Notes: a model not told the origin generated them from the sequence alone. Positions 11,690-24,262 are shown, counted from the stretch's first letter. The stretch: 64,000 nt of DNA from Amoebophrya sp. A120 (GCA_905178155.1 CAJINV010000003.1:10175979-10239978); one strand, 5' to 3'. Program-made: numbers and translations.

Positions 11690-12600
11690 CGTCGGTTGGC
11701 TGCTAGCGGAAATAAGCAAAGGCATAGCGGTCCACCTGCTCGACACTGGAGACCTAGGCTTTTAAACCTTGCAGGGCTACTCGTCGGGTGGGTTTATTTT
11801 TGCACCGCGACCAATGTCGAAGCTTGGGCCGCGGGGGGAGTATGGTCTCAGAGCAGTCCCGACGTTTCTCGTTTCGTGCTGCCTCCCAAGCGGTGCTTCG
11901 TCCCAAAATCACATTGAAACAGATGGAGGAAAGGCGGCGCGCGGCTTTCGCCACGTGCTACCCTTCCTCGCGCCAACCCGGGACGAGGATACCTGCAGGG
12001 TGGGGCTGCTGATGTTCAGCCACGTCAACCTGCATCGGACAAGGTGGGGCCTGCTGCGCCAGCAGGCTCAGCGGTACCACGTAGGTAAGCGCCTCAGTAT
12101 GTCTGAACCACCTAGAAGACCAGCCTAGTTTATCGGCTGTTCACAGGCAACCAGCGACCGTCCTAGCTAACACATGTTGAGGCGAGGCGCGGCCGGGTGT
12201 GTAGGTATGCCTTTGCAGGCTTAGGGAATGCCCAAGATCTCCCATGCCGCCCCCTATCGGTGTGATTCTTTGTATGCGACCATGGAAGGCCACGGCATAC
12301 AGCGTGGCACTGGAATAAATACGCATGACCCGACGACTGCAGGTCCGCAGGGGTAGTAGATCAGAGCACTTCACTAAAAAAGCCAAAGCTCGCCAGGGGC
12401 GAGGGCAAAGAAAAAAGCTACCACCTAAAAAAACCACAGACGCCGCGGCGAAGCGGGTAGGTAGCTCCCTGTCCTCGGTGTAGATTTAGGCTTCATAGAA
12501 CAGCACTGCAGCGCGGGAGAGTCTGCATGTCCTAAAGAGTTAAAGTGTAATCGGCATGGGTTTAGGGTTTTTACATATGTAGTGGCGTCGGTAGAAACTA
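11690..12600 (+). repeat. dispersed element B, copy 1
   Basis: This stretch matches 54180-55090 in inverted orientation along most of its length. Landmarks shared by both: a segment encoding LARHW/ARHW..LAGL..W..FCTATN in one frame, a CCACGTGCTACCC/GGGCAGCACGTGG block, GGCTGTTCACAGGC, GGGAGATCTTGGGCAT, TACACACCCGG, and finally a TTTAGGGTTTTTACAT block next to GGCGTCG. The copies are clearly diverged and carry indels. No intact transposase or reverse transcriptase is visible in either copy, so it is a non-autonomous or decayed element. The TTTAGGG-like box near its end is notable. Confidence 0.75.
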
Positions 12601-12968
12601 ATTTACAGATCGCGATCTTGTAGAAACTTGCATATAGCTCGGGGCTTAGGGAAGTAGCCGTACGCGCCGAGCCTATTTCAGCCTCTGTCTACAACCTCCG
12701 CCTCGTTTTCTTCGCTTTAATTCCAAAAAATACAGGACTGGCATCACAAAGCCACGCAGTTCCCCCGGCTACAGTGATCTACTCAGACGTCAAGTTTGAT
12801 TTTGCATTGCTTGCGTCGCGAATTATAATTGGCCAAGCATGAGGATGAGGAGAAATGGAATTTGTAATCATGCTGGTTTATATATGATCCTTATGTTGCA
12901 CTTGCAGTACTTAGAAGTACAAATGCGGTACCGATACTGGTGTTGCCCATGATAGATCATTGTCGCAG
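12601..12968. other. spacer, possible unplaced exon
   Basis: One + frame stays open for about 75 codons (roughly 12614-12841) and has protein-like composition, but has no ATG, no recognised motif and no splice junction that fits the exon at 12969. I leave it as undetermined. Confidence 0.25.
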
Positions 12969-15900
12969 CTGAGCAGGCCATATCGCGAGCCGCGGCGACG
13001 AGAAGGATAAGCAGATGGACTTCGCAGCGTTTGCTGGACTACCACCAGACGAAGGCAGCTGTTCGTATTCTGATGCAAAACGTTCACAACTATTGCAGCA
13101 GCGACGAAACAGGCGAGGAAGCGCTGCGCTTACTGCTTCGAAACGCAGAGTCGGTACTTAATCCCATCCATCAATAGTACTAAGGCCGTTTTCCGTGCTG
13201 CTTTTCGACCAGAAAGACCAGCTCGAGATGATTCGTTTAAGTTTATCTTAGTGTTAGTGCGACGTGCTGTGTCTAGTACGCCTATTATGCAGGAATGCAG
13301 CACTGCTTCCAGTTCCAATATATAAGTCATATCAATTTCGCAGAAGGGGGCTCATCGATAATGCGCGCGCGCAGAACGCGCACCCGTAATATAGTAACGC
13401 GCGCCGGGCGGGGCTGCTGGCGGCTAGGGGTGGGGCGGGGCACAGGGTTCGCAGCCAGCGGCGGGGCTGATGGCGGCGTGGTTTCGGGGTGGGGCGCGAT
13501 GGTGGCGGCTGGGCTGGGCTGTAGTACAGGCATGTGGATGCGGTTGGATCAATCATGCGGCTCAACACGAGCAGCGAGAGGAGGCAAATGCGACGAACAG
13601 AAAGGCTGTTGGCAGGTCGTTGCTCTACGGTTTACGACTCGGAGGAAGCTTGATAAGTAGCTGTGGACTCACAAAAAAACGCCACTTTCGGCGTGTCGGG
13701 ATTAGACGAGACCACGAGGAAGGTCTTGCTCTTAACAACAAAGCCACTCATGGTCTATTTGTCGAAATTGGCCGAGATCCGGAGGAGCCTGCGAACTTTG
13801 TCACAAAAAAAGGCCAGTATTGACGACCACGACCCGGAGGAAGGGAGAAAGCAGTTCTCCTCTATACGAAAAAGGCCGCGCGCCGTTTCCTTCATTCGGC
13901 CACGACCCAGAGGCGGGCCAGGGCGTTGCTCTTTCCTTACGCAGGTGGCCGCGTTTCGTTTTCTTGGTTTGGCACTGAGGCATTCAGCGGCTTGCCTGTG
14001 GCCCAGAAGAGGGCCCGAGTGTTGTTTTCGCATCACAAAACCAGGCCCACCTCTTTTGTCTGAATTCCGCAGCAATATCCTGCGGCGCCGTTTTTTTTTC
14101 CTTTTTGTATTTTTATGGCTCAGAAAAAAGCACGAAAGCCAAAGTCTAGCCTTTTTCTTTTATCGCAGTGGCCACGTTTGAAAAAAAAAAAAACGCAAGG
14201 GAATGACCGAAGCAGGCGACTTGATTTGTTATGGGGGAGGGGGGCGCACTCTGTTGCTGCATCCGAAGCCGCGGAGCTTTAGAGTTTTACTTTTGTGAAG
14301 GCTCCCAACGTCTTGGCTGCGCTTTGGTTTTGCGCAAAAACTCGTGGCTATCACAGTGACGCAGGTGGGGAAGCGACGCGACAGGTTTCCTCTGCGAACA
14401 AGTCTCGGCGCATCTGCTTCGCGGTGCGTGCGTGGCTGTCTTTCTGTACGAAGGCGATTACACGACGGGGGGGGCGGTTGGGGGTGTCTGTTTGTTTTTT
14501 CTAGCACGGACCGCGTCCGCACTCTTTATCAATCTAGTAAGGTCAGCTCTCTGTCTCTGGCCGGAGGTCTCCCGTCTTCACCTATCATTAATGGTTAGGA
14601 AATATGAGCACAGCGCGAGCTCGCACAAAAATGACGCTTGCGCTCTAAGTTCACTGCTGGATGCCGTCACGGTTCGAATCGATAAAGGTCCTTCTTTCCC
14701 AGCATGGAGTGATGCATCTATGGTCGTTGGTGTTGCTAGGTTGACAACGCACGACCAAAACAGAAAAAACTAATTCCAGGTCTTTTACATGCCTGAGTTC
14801 GAGCACTTCGCTGACCTCTTTGTCCAGGACATCGTGCTTCCCTACCTGCTATTGACTGCAAATGTTTTGAGTCTGGCAATTGAGTTGTTATCTTTGTTTT
14901 ATATCGTAGCGAGCAGTGCACATGTCACGGGTAAGCCTAAAATTTAACAGCATCAGCTTTGCCAGATATTATTTGTCTGTGGCCCTGTTGCCTAATACGC
15001 ATGACATGGTCGGTTTTTGCATGATAAACAATTCTTTGGAGCGCTGCGGAAGCATGCATTCATAGATCATGTTTATGTCAGTGCGGGAGTATTTGTATTA
15101 TCCAGACCAGGAGATATTTGCAGTGCATACCTGTGCCGGCGCCGCATGGTTTCGGTCGGAGTGCGGTGGCAGATGGCCGGCCTCTTAACCACACTGCTGG
15201 CCCGGTTTCCGCAGGTTCGTGACGAAGCTGTCGGCGGGCTATTGTCTTTCATCGACTGCGCAGCAGAAGATCGAAAGGCGTATTCTAGCGGGCACGCCGC
15301 GCCCGCGCCGAGCTTGCATTGGGACGAGCAGGATACTGAAGGACGAAAGGTTCGCAGACGGCTGGAGCATCGCCGTGTCAACGGAAAGGCAGCCTTGCTG
15401 TCGCTTAGTAGAAGCGAAAACCAGTTGCCCGTCGTTAGCAAAGATGTTGACTCAGAGCAAGACGAGGATCATGGCGCAGTTGACCATATAGGCACGGACG
15501 ACGAAGAGCTTGACGATTCTGACTCAGATGGTCTATCAGCAGATGGCGATGAGGAAAATCTATCCCTCCGAGACGAAGCCGGGCAAGCCACGACAACTAT
15601 CACGGCAATGAATATTGAAGTCGACAGCGGCGCTAACCCAATTGCCGATTTCTTGCCAGGTCCCATTTCCGGAAGCGCCACTGTCAAGACGCTCGAGGAG
15701 GAAGCGGAGGAGGCTATCCTCACATTCGGCAACATGAACATCATGACGGTGCAAGTATCCAGATGAAAATTGCCCCGGCCCCCAAAGACAGACAAGGCGA
15801 GTGATTTGCTTTGCAAAGAATAAGAAGTTTTCACATCTTGGAGAGTTCTTGCGCAATGGGACTCTGACGCATTTTGCTTCAGACCCCAAGCCAGTTGGTT

Positions 15901-16625
15901 GCGCAGCTCTATTAATGTGATAGATATCGCCTCTGGTGCGGTGCCGATGTTCACGAGCACGACTGCAGAACTACGCTGTTCTGGGTCTGGAGCGTGCGCT
16001 GCTTAGTGCTTGTACGTATTTGACATGAGTGAAGCCTTAGAGTGCGAATATTCCTCGCATCATAGAGAAGCTTTGCTGGCCCTGTGCCATCCGGGCTTCG
16101 GTCATGTGCTCCCGCGTTGCGTAGACCTTCAAACCCTGGACTGCAATTGCGCCCTCTGATAAGCAATACTACAGCCACATCGAGGAGTGCGCTCTTCGGG
16201 GGAGGGGTTCGGGTTTGGGCGCCCGAGGTACTGGCGGCGCGAAGTCTGTCTAGCTGCAATGCAATCAATATCCCGGTCCGTGGTGGGGCTAGTTTTCACA
16301 TTGATAGATGAAAGGCCGAGATGATCCTGCGGGCGACCTCGACGACAGCCTAGACGAGGAACTGGGACAGGTGGAAGTCGACAAGGAGGATTTACTGTTT
16401 TTCGGTAGTAGCGACGAGCAGGTTCAGGGTGCTATGTGGGGCCTGATTCTCTGCGGAGTGGCGGTGGAGCGCCTCGCGGGCGTGCCGTGTTTAGCCGGAG
16501 AGGTCGAGTCCTGCAATCATTTACTTCGAACTGTGCACAGAAGATCGCACTCTCAATATGAATATGTTGCAAGGAAAGCTGCTGAATCGTCTGACTACGA
16601 TACTCTTAGCCTCATGATCCTGTAG
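12969..16625 (+). CDS. HEAT-repeat-like protein, possibly condensin subunit 3 (CAP-G); 5' partial
   Basis: Exons proposed: 12969-13153, 14780-14930, 15111-15748 (or 15754) and 16308-16625. All junctions agree in phase (0, 1, 0) with GT..AG introns of 1626, 180 and about 555 bp. The first exon starts with two bases of a split codon, so at least one upstream exon is missing. Exon 1-2 products are amphipathic helices (DYHQTKAAVRIL, EEALRLLLRNAES, FEHFADLFVQDIVLPYLLL). Exon 3 has GVRWQMAGLLTTLLARFPQ followed by RRRLEHRRVNGKAALLSLSR, whose order resembles the CAP-G pair 'VRFR..QL...L' and 'RL.DK.P.VR..A..ALSRLQ'. A long acidic, Ser-rich stretch follows. CAP-G is the HEAT subunit of condensin that binds the kleisin and DNA. 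Length is short for the family and the C-terminal domain is not seen. HEAT-like: fair; CAP-G: tentative. Confidence 0.45.
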
Positions 16626-17132
16626 CAGAGCAACGAGGTGCTATCTTTCCGGTCACCTAGTCATCTTCAACTGATTGAAGCAGATGACCTCCTGAGGCAG
16701 CCTTATTCTGCAGGCACGTCACTTGCATTTATTTTTCCGCATAATAATGCAATTGGAATTGCTCCTTGCTTACCTTAATTATATCTGTTCGCGCTTCGCG
16801 TTCGCCGGTTGTGTTTTCCGGCGATTAATATAGAGATTTTGTGGGTGCCGCTGCGTCTTCTGGAAGGTAAGGTGGGTAGGCGGTCGCCCGTTTTTTGCAT
16901 CGCATGCAAGTGGAGGAGCAAGTACTTTTTTCACATGAGTAATGTCGTTCGCGAGCGTTGCTGACCTTGAGTTGCGAAGCGAGAAGACCCGTGACAAGGT
17001 TTCGTTCCGGAAGATTGTTGTGTTGTCCTCTTGGCGTTAGTTTTTCTTTTTACTGATTAGAGCGATTATCCGAGTTGCATGACTTCTACGTTTGGTGAAA
17101 ACTATCAAAGCACTCTCCGTGATTTTCTCTGA

Positions 17133-20081
17133 ATGGTCACAGCAATTCGGTCTGAGAAATCGGAGCTGTTGTTCCCGGCGCGGCCCGCGAACAATGGAAA
17201 ACTACCGGAGGCGGGGGATGGAGGTGACGTGTCACGTGTCGTGGCTGTCTATCGTTTTGCTGATGACGAAAACGAAGACTCATATTTCGCTATGGCAGCC
17301 GCGGAGGCTGAGCAACAGCCTCGTCGGGCAGATGGCAGCTTGCCGTGCGAAGACCTAGTGCGCGGGGTGGTGGAGGGATCCCATCTCCACGCAAAAACTG
17401 TCCACGGGCGCTCCGCGCCAAGTTGCATGACGAGGTACTCTTGCGCTGTGGAGCGTGAAGTCTACAAAAGATGGAAAAAGACCCCCGCGGCATTGCAGGC
17501 AGGCAGGTCGTGCAGAGACGACGAGCCTGTGGTGGATGATGAGAGGAGCAATACAGAAGTTGTAGTTTCTGGCGCAACAAGAGATACAAGGATATGTCGT
17601 ACTCGGCCGAACGACGAGGGTTGTTCTCTTCAGGGTTCATGTCGAAGCAGCAACCCCAAGCTTCTGAACACCACTGAGTCCAGCAGTGAGGACGACGCCG
17701 CGACGTCCTCCTCCGGGCTTCGAAACCGGAAGCAGATAGTTGGCAGGTCATCGCCGTCTGGAGCTTCGTGTAGGGAGCTCGGCGTCGTGAGTGAGTCTGT
17801 GCAAGACCACAGGCTTGAGATTGAAGCCTCGTCATCACAAATGAAGGAGGCCGCTTCTCCTGGTAGACCGCAGAAGTGCGCTGCTTTCCCTGCATGTGCA
17901 AAACGTGCGGAGGAGCACGACTTGGGGCCTTGGAACTTCTTGCAGAACTACACAAGCCTCGAACAACGACTCGACGCCATTTGGCGTGCCGTTGGTCCGA
18001 GTGACGGCCCGGATATGCAGCGGCTAAAGCAGGTCTTGAAAGAAAATTGCACACAAATTCGGGTCGCAATTGTAGGACCTCAGAGTGATAATGACGCGAT
18101 CGACGTTTCCCACGAGAAAGAGCAGACCAATGATGCTCATGGTGAGGACAGAAACGCTTTTGGGCCGAGCAATGCGGTGGTCCTGTACTCCTTCAAAGAC
18201 GGCAGCACCTTTTTCGGAGCGCCCCCGTTTCCGGAGGGTTCTTCGTCCACGTATATTCATCCAGGTGCAAAGATACCGATAAACATAGATATTTTTCCAA
18301 ATAGATCTTACTTCTAAATTTCTCAAAAACTTGACATTCATAACTTGCAATCGTCGCTTGCCGGGTGCAGACAGCAAAAAAAGATCCAAGTGGTGAGAAA
18401 GCCACTAGTGTCGTGAATTTGTTGACCTGTGAGCCGGCTTCTACTTGTACTCGTGAGGGTGTGGGTTTTTTTCGCGCCGTAAAGAACTTGCTGGTGTGCA
18501 GTATGGGCGCGAACGTTCTAACGCGGCAGTGTTCTACTTGCTGCGTCTTGTCATGTGTCATTTTTGGCCCGAAATTTCTAAGCTGCCAAAGAAAGCGTCC
18601 TAGTCCTTCGACATGAAAAAAGTCCAGCGCCTCAGTCTGTTTGGCTTTGCGTTTGGGGCCAAACAAGCCCACCTCATTGCTATGGGTTACCGCTCGAAAA
18701 ACGACGCAAGTAGTAACCGCCTGACTCTGCCCAGTTGTGTCAGCGAAAATAAAGTGAGCGCAACAAAGAGCTTGGCCGTATGGCGGGACCGGAAAATTTC
18801 GGCTGTTTTGGCGATCGCGATAGCGGTCACCGCCAGGGCCAGTTTTAAGCCTCTCGGCAGGAGCTTTGCAAAAGTCACACTCTTGGAAAAGTAAAGCGTA
18901 TAACTATGCGCGGAAAACGCAACGCTCGCGAGGTTTCGGAAGTTTTTGCGCAAGGTATAGACGGCATGCGACTCGTCACGCATGCCCGTGCCATACTGTA
19001 GACGCAGGGAGTAAAAAAAAAGCGACTATCTGTCTACTGTAGTGCCTGAGGCTGAGCGGAGGACCAGGGCACACCTAGTGCGGTAGCTTCCGAGTGGCGT
19101 GCAGGCATGCGTTGTTGCTATAAAATTCCGGCGCTATGCTACTCGCCACGCCGCTAGGTGGCCTGCAGTGCCCATGTTGGGGGCCAAGAGGTATTTTTTG
19201 GTAGTGGAGCACCTCCTGGGGCAGAGGGTACGCTTGCCCGGCAGTACCCGAGTCGGTTAAAACTACAACTAATCATCGTGCTACTGCTCGGCGCAGGGTA
19301 TAGACGCAATGCTACTCCCCCATGCCATACCGTACAAACCCTTGCGACTCATCTCCATTCACAGATTGTGAAGAAGGTCAAGACTTTCGAAAGAAATAGT
19401 TGTGGAGTAGTAGTGCTTCACTTCGTCGTGACCATATTTATAAATATACATAGTATCAAAATCTATAATTTCTGTGTTGGAGGCTTTTATTGGGTTTTCA
19501 TGATTAGGAGTATATCATTCTACTTGCAGATCCTTCACTAGCGAGCTTCTATCGAGTTCATAACGGCGTCGGGCTCGTCTTATCTCCAGAGAAGGATTTA
19601 TGGAGACTATTAAGAAATCCAAAGGAGTTTCAGGGCGGCTCAGCCTTTTACGTATTTCCTGCCAGCCTAAGATACGAAGCGGGCCGTTGCCAGTCTTGTC
19701 ACTCTTCGGGGAAGACGGGTCATAACAATCCCGATGGATCGTCTTCACCTGGACCTGTTCACCTTCTCGGCCGCATAGACAAGAATTGTCTGGTTTTGTG
19801 CAAAAACAGCACGGACGATGACCCCTGCCAAGCGCCGCGCAGGAGTGCAGTTGGATATGCGGACAGCGGAGGCACTATCGAGTGGACTTCGGACGAGGCG
19901 CCCATAGTGTGTATGGCAAGTCGAAAGTTCCAATACCACCAAACTGCTTCTGGGTGAGGACGAGGGACGCTCCGGAGTGACTTTTTGATATTCCCGAATC
20001 AGCATCAACATTTGCATTAGGACAACTCTCATCTCATGTACATGTTCATGCAGCTTCTGCGTCGGCACTCTTCCGGGGTAG
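17133..20081 (+). CDS. 527-residue protein, Ser-rich N-terminus, possible SMI1/KNR4-like C-terminal region
   Basis: Exons 17133-18264, 19530-19953 and 20054-20081 join in phases 1 and 2 across GT..AG introns of 1265 and 100 bp and give an uninterrupted 527-residue frame. Exon 1 is mostly low-complexity (Ser, Glu, Arg); order begins near residue 265 (GPWNFLQNYTSLEQRLDAIW), then FKDGSTFFGAPPFPEG. The join produces IHPDPSLASFYRVHNGVGLV, followed by FQGGSAFYVFPASLRYE, GRIDKNCLVLCKNS, VGYADSGGTIEWTS. The combination of an N-terminal W..LE..L helix and 'L..FY..HNG' recalls SMI1/KNR4-type regulatory domains, known in cell-wall and checkpoint scaffolds, but this is impression only. A CxxC-like RCQSCHSSG loop could bind metal. 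The start at 17133 is the first ATG; earlier exons cannot be excluded. Confidence 0.6.
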
Positions 20082-20984
20082 TTAGTTTCAAGGAAGTTCT
20101 TGCAACACAGTTACAGACGCAAAAAGCCAGGTCGAGCAGCAACAGAAGCGCCATGGTGATATAAACTCGCACTAGAAGGCGCGTCCTATTGTTCGCGCGA
20201 GCTGAGCGTGAGCACGGTCACGGTGTGCTCTACTGCATGGAATTGATGGGCGTCCCGGTTGGCAATCTGCCAAGCTCGGTCGTAGCAGCGCGACGGTGAA
20301 TCAACAACAAAGAAATAGGTACAGCATGTATCGCGGTGGGCGACTATGCTCGTGTACATACACCCGCTCCCGGCAAAGAAAACTAGCCTGTCTTTGACCG
20401 GTTTCGATAACCGATAAGCGCACGTATAATTCTGCAGCTGGAGTTTCTTGTGGTTTGGGATTCGACGTTGCATACACGTCGTTCGAGCGACGATCGAAAA
20501 CTTCGTTGGAGTTCTACAGTCGAGCTGCAGTCTCGACTGCCTGCACTAGCGTACTAGATTGGCTGCGTGCGGAGGGAAGAGGGACTCTTGGTCTTTAGCA
20601 TTCTAGAGATGCGTACTGTTTATATCAAAATGCCTTGGCTTGGTAAATGACAATCAAACTTTCTTGCTGGCATTATACATAGGGCAAAAATATACAAGAT
20701 TGGATACCTTGGACAGATGAAAAACGTTCCGAGGAGGCTACTTCCTTTATCCCCCGGGGGAGAAGCCGGGTTACCAAATAATACCTCTTGTATTGTAGGA
20801 TATTGGCGATAGTACACCTTATAGATACTGATGGTGCTGCAAACTTTTGTCGACTTCTTTTACCGCACTCAGGGCGTCGCTAACCCGAGGTGAAGCAATT
20901 GGATTCCGAAAAAAGAAAGAAAGAAAAAAAAAGAGGCCGGTACGCTCTGAGACGCAAAACCGGAAACGCGACGGGATTGCGGAG
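20082..20984. other. no gene recognised
   Basis: Balanced composition, short frames only. A + frame from about 20170 to 20297 is open and protein-like but isolated. The last 60 bases become purine-rich and lead into the satellite. Confidence 0.4.
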
Positions 20985-21335
20985 AACCCCCCGAGGGATC
21001 CGCCCGCTCCCCGGGGGATCCGCCCCTTCCCCAGGGGGGCCGCCGCTTCCCCGGGGATACGCCCACTCTTCGGGAGATCCGTCGGCTCTCCGCCCCTTCC
21101 CCGGGGGATCCGCCCATTTTTCGAGGGATCCGCCCGTTCTTCGGGGGATCCGTTCTTGCTTCGGGAAGTTCGCCCGTTCTCCGGGGGATCCGCTCGCTCT
21201 TTGGGGACTTCGCTGCTGCTTCGGGGGATCTACCCGCTGCCCGGGGGATCCGCCTTTGCTTCGAGAAATCCGCCCGCTCTTCACGGGATCCGCACTTGCT
21301 TTAGCGGGTCCGCCCGTTGCCCGGAGGAAAAAAGT
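20985..21335. repeat. GGGGGATCCGCCC minisatellite, copy 1
   Basis: About 14 degenerate units of roughly 22-27 bp built on CCGGGGGATCCGCCCGCTCTT. The core GGGGGATCC with its neighbour CCGGGGG is partly self-complementary. The same family recurs at 62955-63215. Frames crossing it on both strands are artefacts. Confidence 0.8.
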
Positions 21336-21399
21336 GCGCAAGTGTGCAACAGTGCCTGGCGAAGCGATGGCTTTCTCTGATCAGATTTTGGGCCAGGGA

Positions 21400-22700
21400 G
21401 GGTGAGATAGCAGGGCGACAGAGTGCGCAAGCCTGCAGCCGGGCCAGGACAGCCTCGTCCGAGAGACTGTTCGCCAAAAATCGACCGCGCGCCTTCCTCG
21501 GGAGAGGGCTGTCGCAGACGGCCCAAGTTCGGCCACAGGATTCCGGAGGGGGTTGGGGAATCCTCGTCAGAACCCTCTGCCGAAATCGATGCCATACCAA
21601 CCAGCGGGAAGGGACGCCGCAGACGGCTGAATAGTCAAGGGCCGCGGTGGAATCTCCTCCGGAATCCCCGCCAGAAATCCCTACCGAAGTCGGGGCCTTA
21701 CCGCCGGGGCAAGGGCGTCGCAGGCGGCCCAACTTGGGCCCGAGGATTCCGGAGCGGATTTGGGAATCGATCCCATCAAAAGTCATCTCTACCGACCGAA
21801 ATCGAGGCCATGCCGCCAGGGAGGGGGCGTCTCAACTCAGGCAGCTCAATCTGGGCCGGAGGATTCCGGAGAGGATTTGGCAAACTTCTCCAGAATCCCC
21901 GACCGAAACGGAGGCCGTACTGCCGGGGCAAGGGCCTCAAGGGCGGCTCCACTTGGGCCAGGAGAGGACTACGGCGGGGGTTCTGGAGTGTTCCCTAAAA
22001 TCCCCCGTCGAAATCGAGGCCCTGCCGCCGGGGTATGGGCGTCGGTCGCAGGCGGCTCGTCTTGGGCCAGAGGCTTCCGGAAACGGTTTCGGAATCCTCT
22101 CCGGAATCGTCGTCAAAATGGAAGACCTTCCCCGAAACCGAGGCCATGCCGCCGGGCAGGGGGCTTCGGGCTCAGGCGGCCCAGTTTGGGCTTGAGGACT
22201 TCGAGCAGAGCTCCACAGGAATCCTTGTCAGAACCCCTCACCGAAATCGAGGCCACGCCGCCGGGGGAGGGCCGTCCGAGACGGCCCGGCCGATGGAGAC
22301 GGCCGAAGCAGGGGCAGGGGATTCCAGCGGGGATTTTGAAAGCCTCGCAAGGACCCCTCTGAAAATCCTCGCCCAGAAGCAGGCCCATACCGGCGGGGGG
22401 GGGCGTGGCGTGCGAGGCGGCGGGCTGGCGCAAGTTGGGCCAGAGGACTTCCGAGGGGGTTTTGGAATCCTTGCAGGAATCCGCGCCCGAATGTGAGGCC
22501 ATACCGCCGGGGGAGGGCCGGCTGACAGACTGAGACGGCCCACGTTGGGCCAGGGGACTCCGAAGGGCCTAGGGGTTGTGGAGGCAGGCCTCTCGGGCGC
22601 CCACCTGTCCTCGGGGTCCTTCAGCGAAGTCGCGGCCATAGCGCCGGGGCTGGCGGGGGCTTCTGGGACGGCTCGAGGCGGGCCAGAGTGCCCCGCCGCG
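21400..22700. repeat. ~110-bp satellite, about ten copies
   Basis: Ten imperfect copies spaced about 105-125 bp, each with a GAATCCC/GAATCCT box, a CGAAATCGAGGCC box, then CCGCCGGGG-AGGG and GGCGGCCCA-CTTGGGCC and a GGATTCCGGAG box. Landmark CCGCCGGGG-type boxes lie near 21600, 21700, 21810, 21920, 22025, 22150, 22260, 22390, 22500 and 22645. Periodicity produces repetitive EIEA-PPG peptides in open frames, not a gene as far as I can judge, since no frame is conserved across all units. Confidence 0.75.
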
Positions 22701-23224
22701 GGCGGAAATGTGCGCAGGAAGGTTAGCCACGAGCACGACAGCAAGCGCGGTCGGTGGAAAACGCCACGGGGCTGCGCCATTTCAGTCGTTTTCGTGCTTC
22801 CGCGGGTCGGGTGAAGAAAGTGGCCCCAAACACGGCGGGGCTGTGGTGTCGTCGCGCATAGAGTGCACGCAACAAGTAGAAGGACGGGTCACGGCGGCAG
22901 GGCACTACAGTGGCCGCGCTGGTTTCCAGGTCTCCAGGGCCAGAAATTGTGTAGCCTTAGGGCCCAGAGCGTCCGTGGCCGTCGTTGTCATACAGTAAGT
23001 GGGGATGTCGTCGCGCTTCCGCTTGCAGTATATTCATTGCCAGCCTCGGGGAGAGCCCTGTTGGGCTCGCCTTGCCTTGGGGTTGTCGGTTGCAACCGGT
23101 AAGGCGGTGGCCGAGTAAGCCGCAAGGAGACAGGGGGAGAGGGTCCGAGTTCAGTGTGGGCGCCCGGCGTGCTCGCGCGCCGGTGTTCTCCTACTTGTCT
23201 CGCGCTAGGCGGATGCCCCATGCC
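22701..23224. other. no gene recognised
   Basis: GC-rich transition between two repeat blocks. Short frames on both strands, none with a recognisable domain or flanking splice sites. Confidence 0.4.
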
Positions 23225-23475
23225 CCGCCCGCGCTAGCCGGCTACCCCTTACCCCACCCGCACTACCTAGGTAGCTAGCCAGCCGGGCCGCCCTGCCGCT
23301 AGCCTGCCTCCCGGTTGCCGCAATCCTGCTGGCCACCGCTAGCCTGCTGGCTACCGCCAGCCTGCCGGCCACCACTAGGTAGCCTGCTGGCTACCGCGAG
23401 CCTACTGGCTACCGCGAGCCTGCCGGCTACCGCGAGCCCGCCCTGCCGCTAGCCTGCCTGCCAGCCGGCTGCCGC
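23225..23475. repeat. CTAGCCTGC(C/T)GGCTACCG minisatellite
   Basis: Around twelve copies of an 18-20-bp motif alternating GCTAGCCTGCC and GGCTACCGCGAGCCTGC. Copies at 23370-23450 are nearly identical (CTACCGCGAGCCTGCCGG), those at the edges more decayed. Confidence 0.75.
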
Positions 23476-24262
23476 TGGCCTTTCATTCTTAAAAATGCCA
23501 TTGAAGATCGTGGCCCGTAAGGATTTCCGCTCAAGAAAGTCGCCGCAACTCTTCGCCATGAGCCAGCCTGCTATCGGCCCGATTTGTGATGATTCAACAT
23601 TGTTGCCGAAGCACTCATAAAAATGCAGCATACCGTCGGCGCAAAACGAATCCCCATGGCCCTATCAATTCCCCGCCCGCCCATTTTTTAAGAGCTTCTG
23701 TAAGGGAAAACCTCTTCCGCTGCCCATGTAGCAACGTCCCGGCTCCGCGGCCGATGCAGCAAGGGTTTAAGGGTTCGCTTAGGATTCCGAACTTGATTTT
23801 AAATAAGAGGCTCATAGCTAAAACGGGCGGCGTTTCTTCAGGAGTTCACGCTGCCGAGCGGTTGCGACACTGGTCGCCAACTACTTACAATCAGGGACAT
23901 AGATAGTACGGCAAACAGTTGCTCGCTCGCCTGAAGAAGCGAGCACGCAATTGATTTTAAGAGGCTCTCTAAGGGGAAGCCTTAGCGGAAGTTTCTATAG
24001 GTGTTCCGTTTGTGAGAACAAGTAAAGGGAACTATCACGATTGATATTTGTTCAGGTGAAGGCTATGAGCTAAAGCGTCGCGTCAGTCGGGACCCTTCCC
24101 CTGTCGTTTGCCGACGTTAATCTTAGAGCGGTGATATTCATGTTGATGGGATTTTAATACGGATCTCATATATCATCGACCTATCTCCCGTATCAAAATT
24201 AAAAGTACTTACAAGTAAGATCGCATACGCATGCCGTTGGGTTTCAATTTTGTTTTCCCCAG
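23476..24262. other. no gene recognised
   Basis: A short frame begins at an ATG at 23494 (41 codons, basic), otherwise nothing. The stretch 23820-24130 has an unusually even, structured look (GCCTGAAGAAGCGAGC, CTCTCTAAGGGGAAGCCTTAGCGG hairpin-like blocks) that made me consider an RNA gene, but I recognise none. Confidence 0.35.

Noticed and set aside
14671..14680. GGTTCGAATC, T-loop of a tRNA
   Set aside because: No matching acceptor, D-arm or anticodon stem in the expected flanking 70 bases.
20869..21341. Gly/Ser/Pro-rich frames on both strands
   Set aside because: Direct products of the GGGGGATCCGCCC array.
23820..24130. Structured-looking stretch considered as a ribosomal or other RNA fragment
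   Set aside because: No segment matches rRNA signatures I know; left as undetermined spacer.
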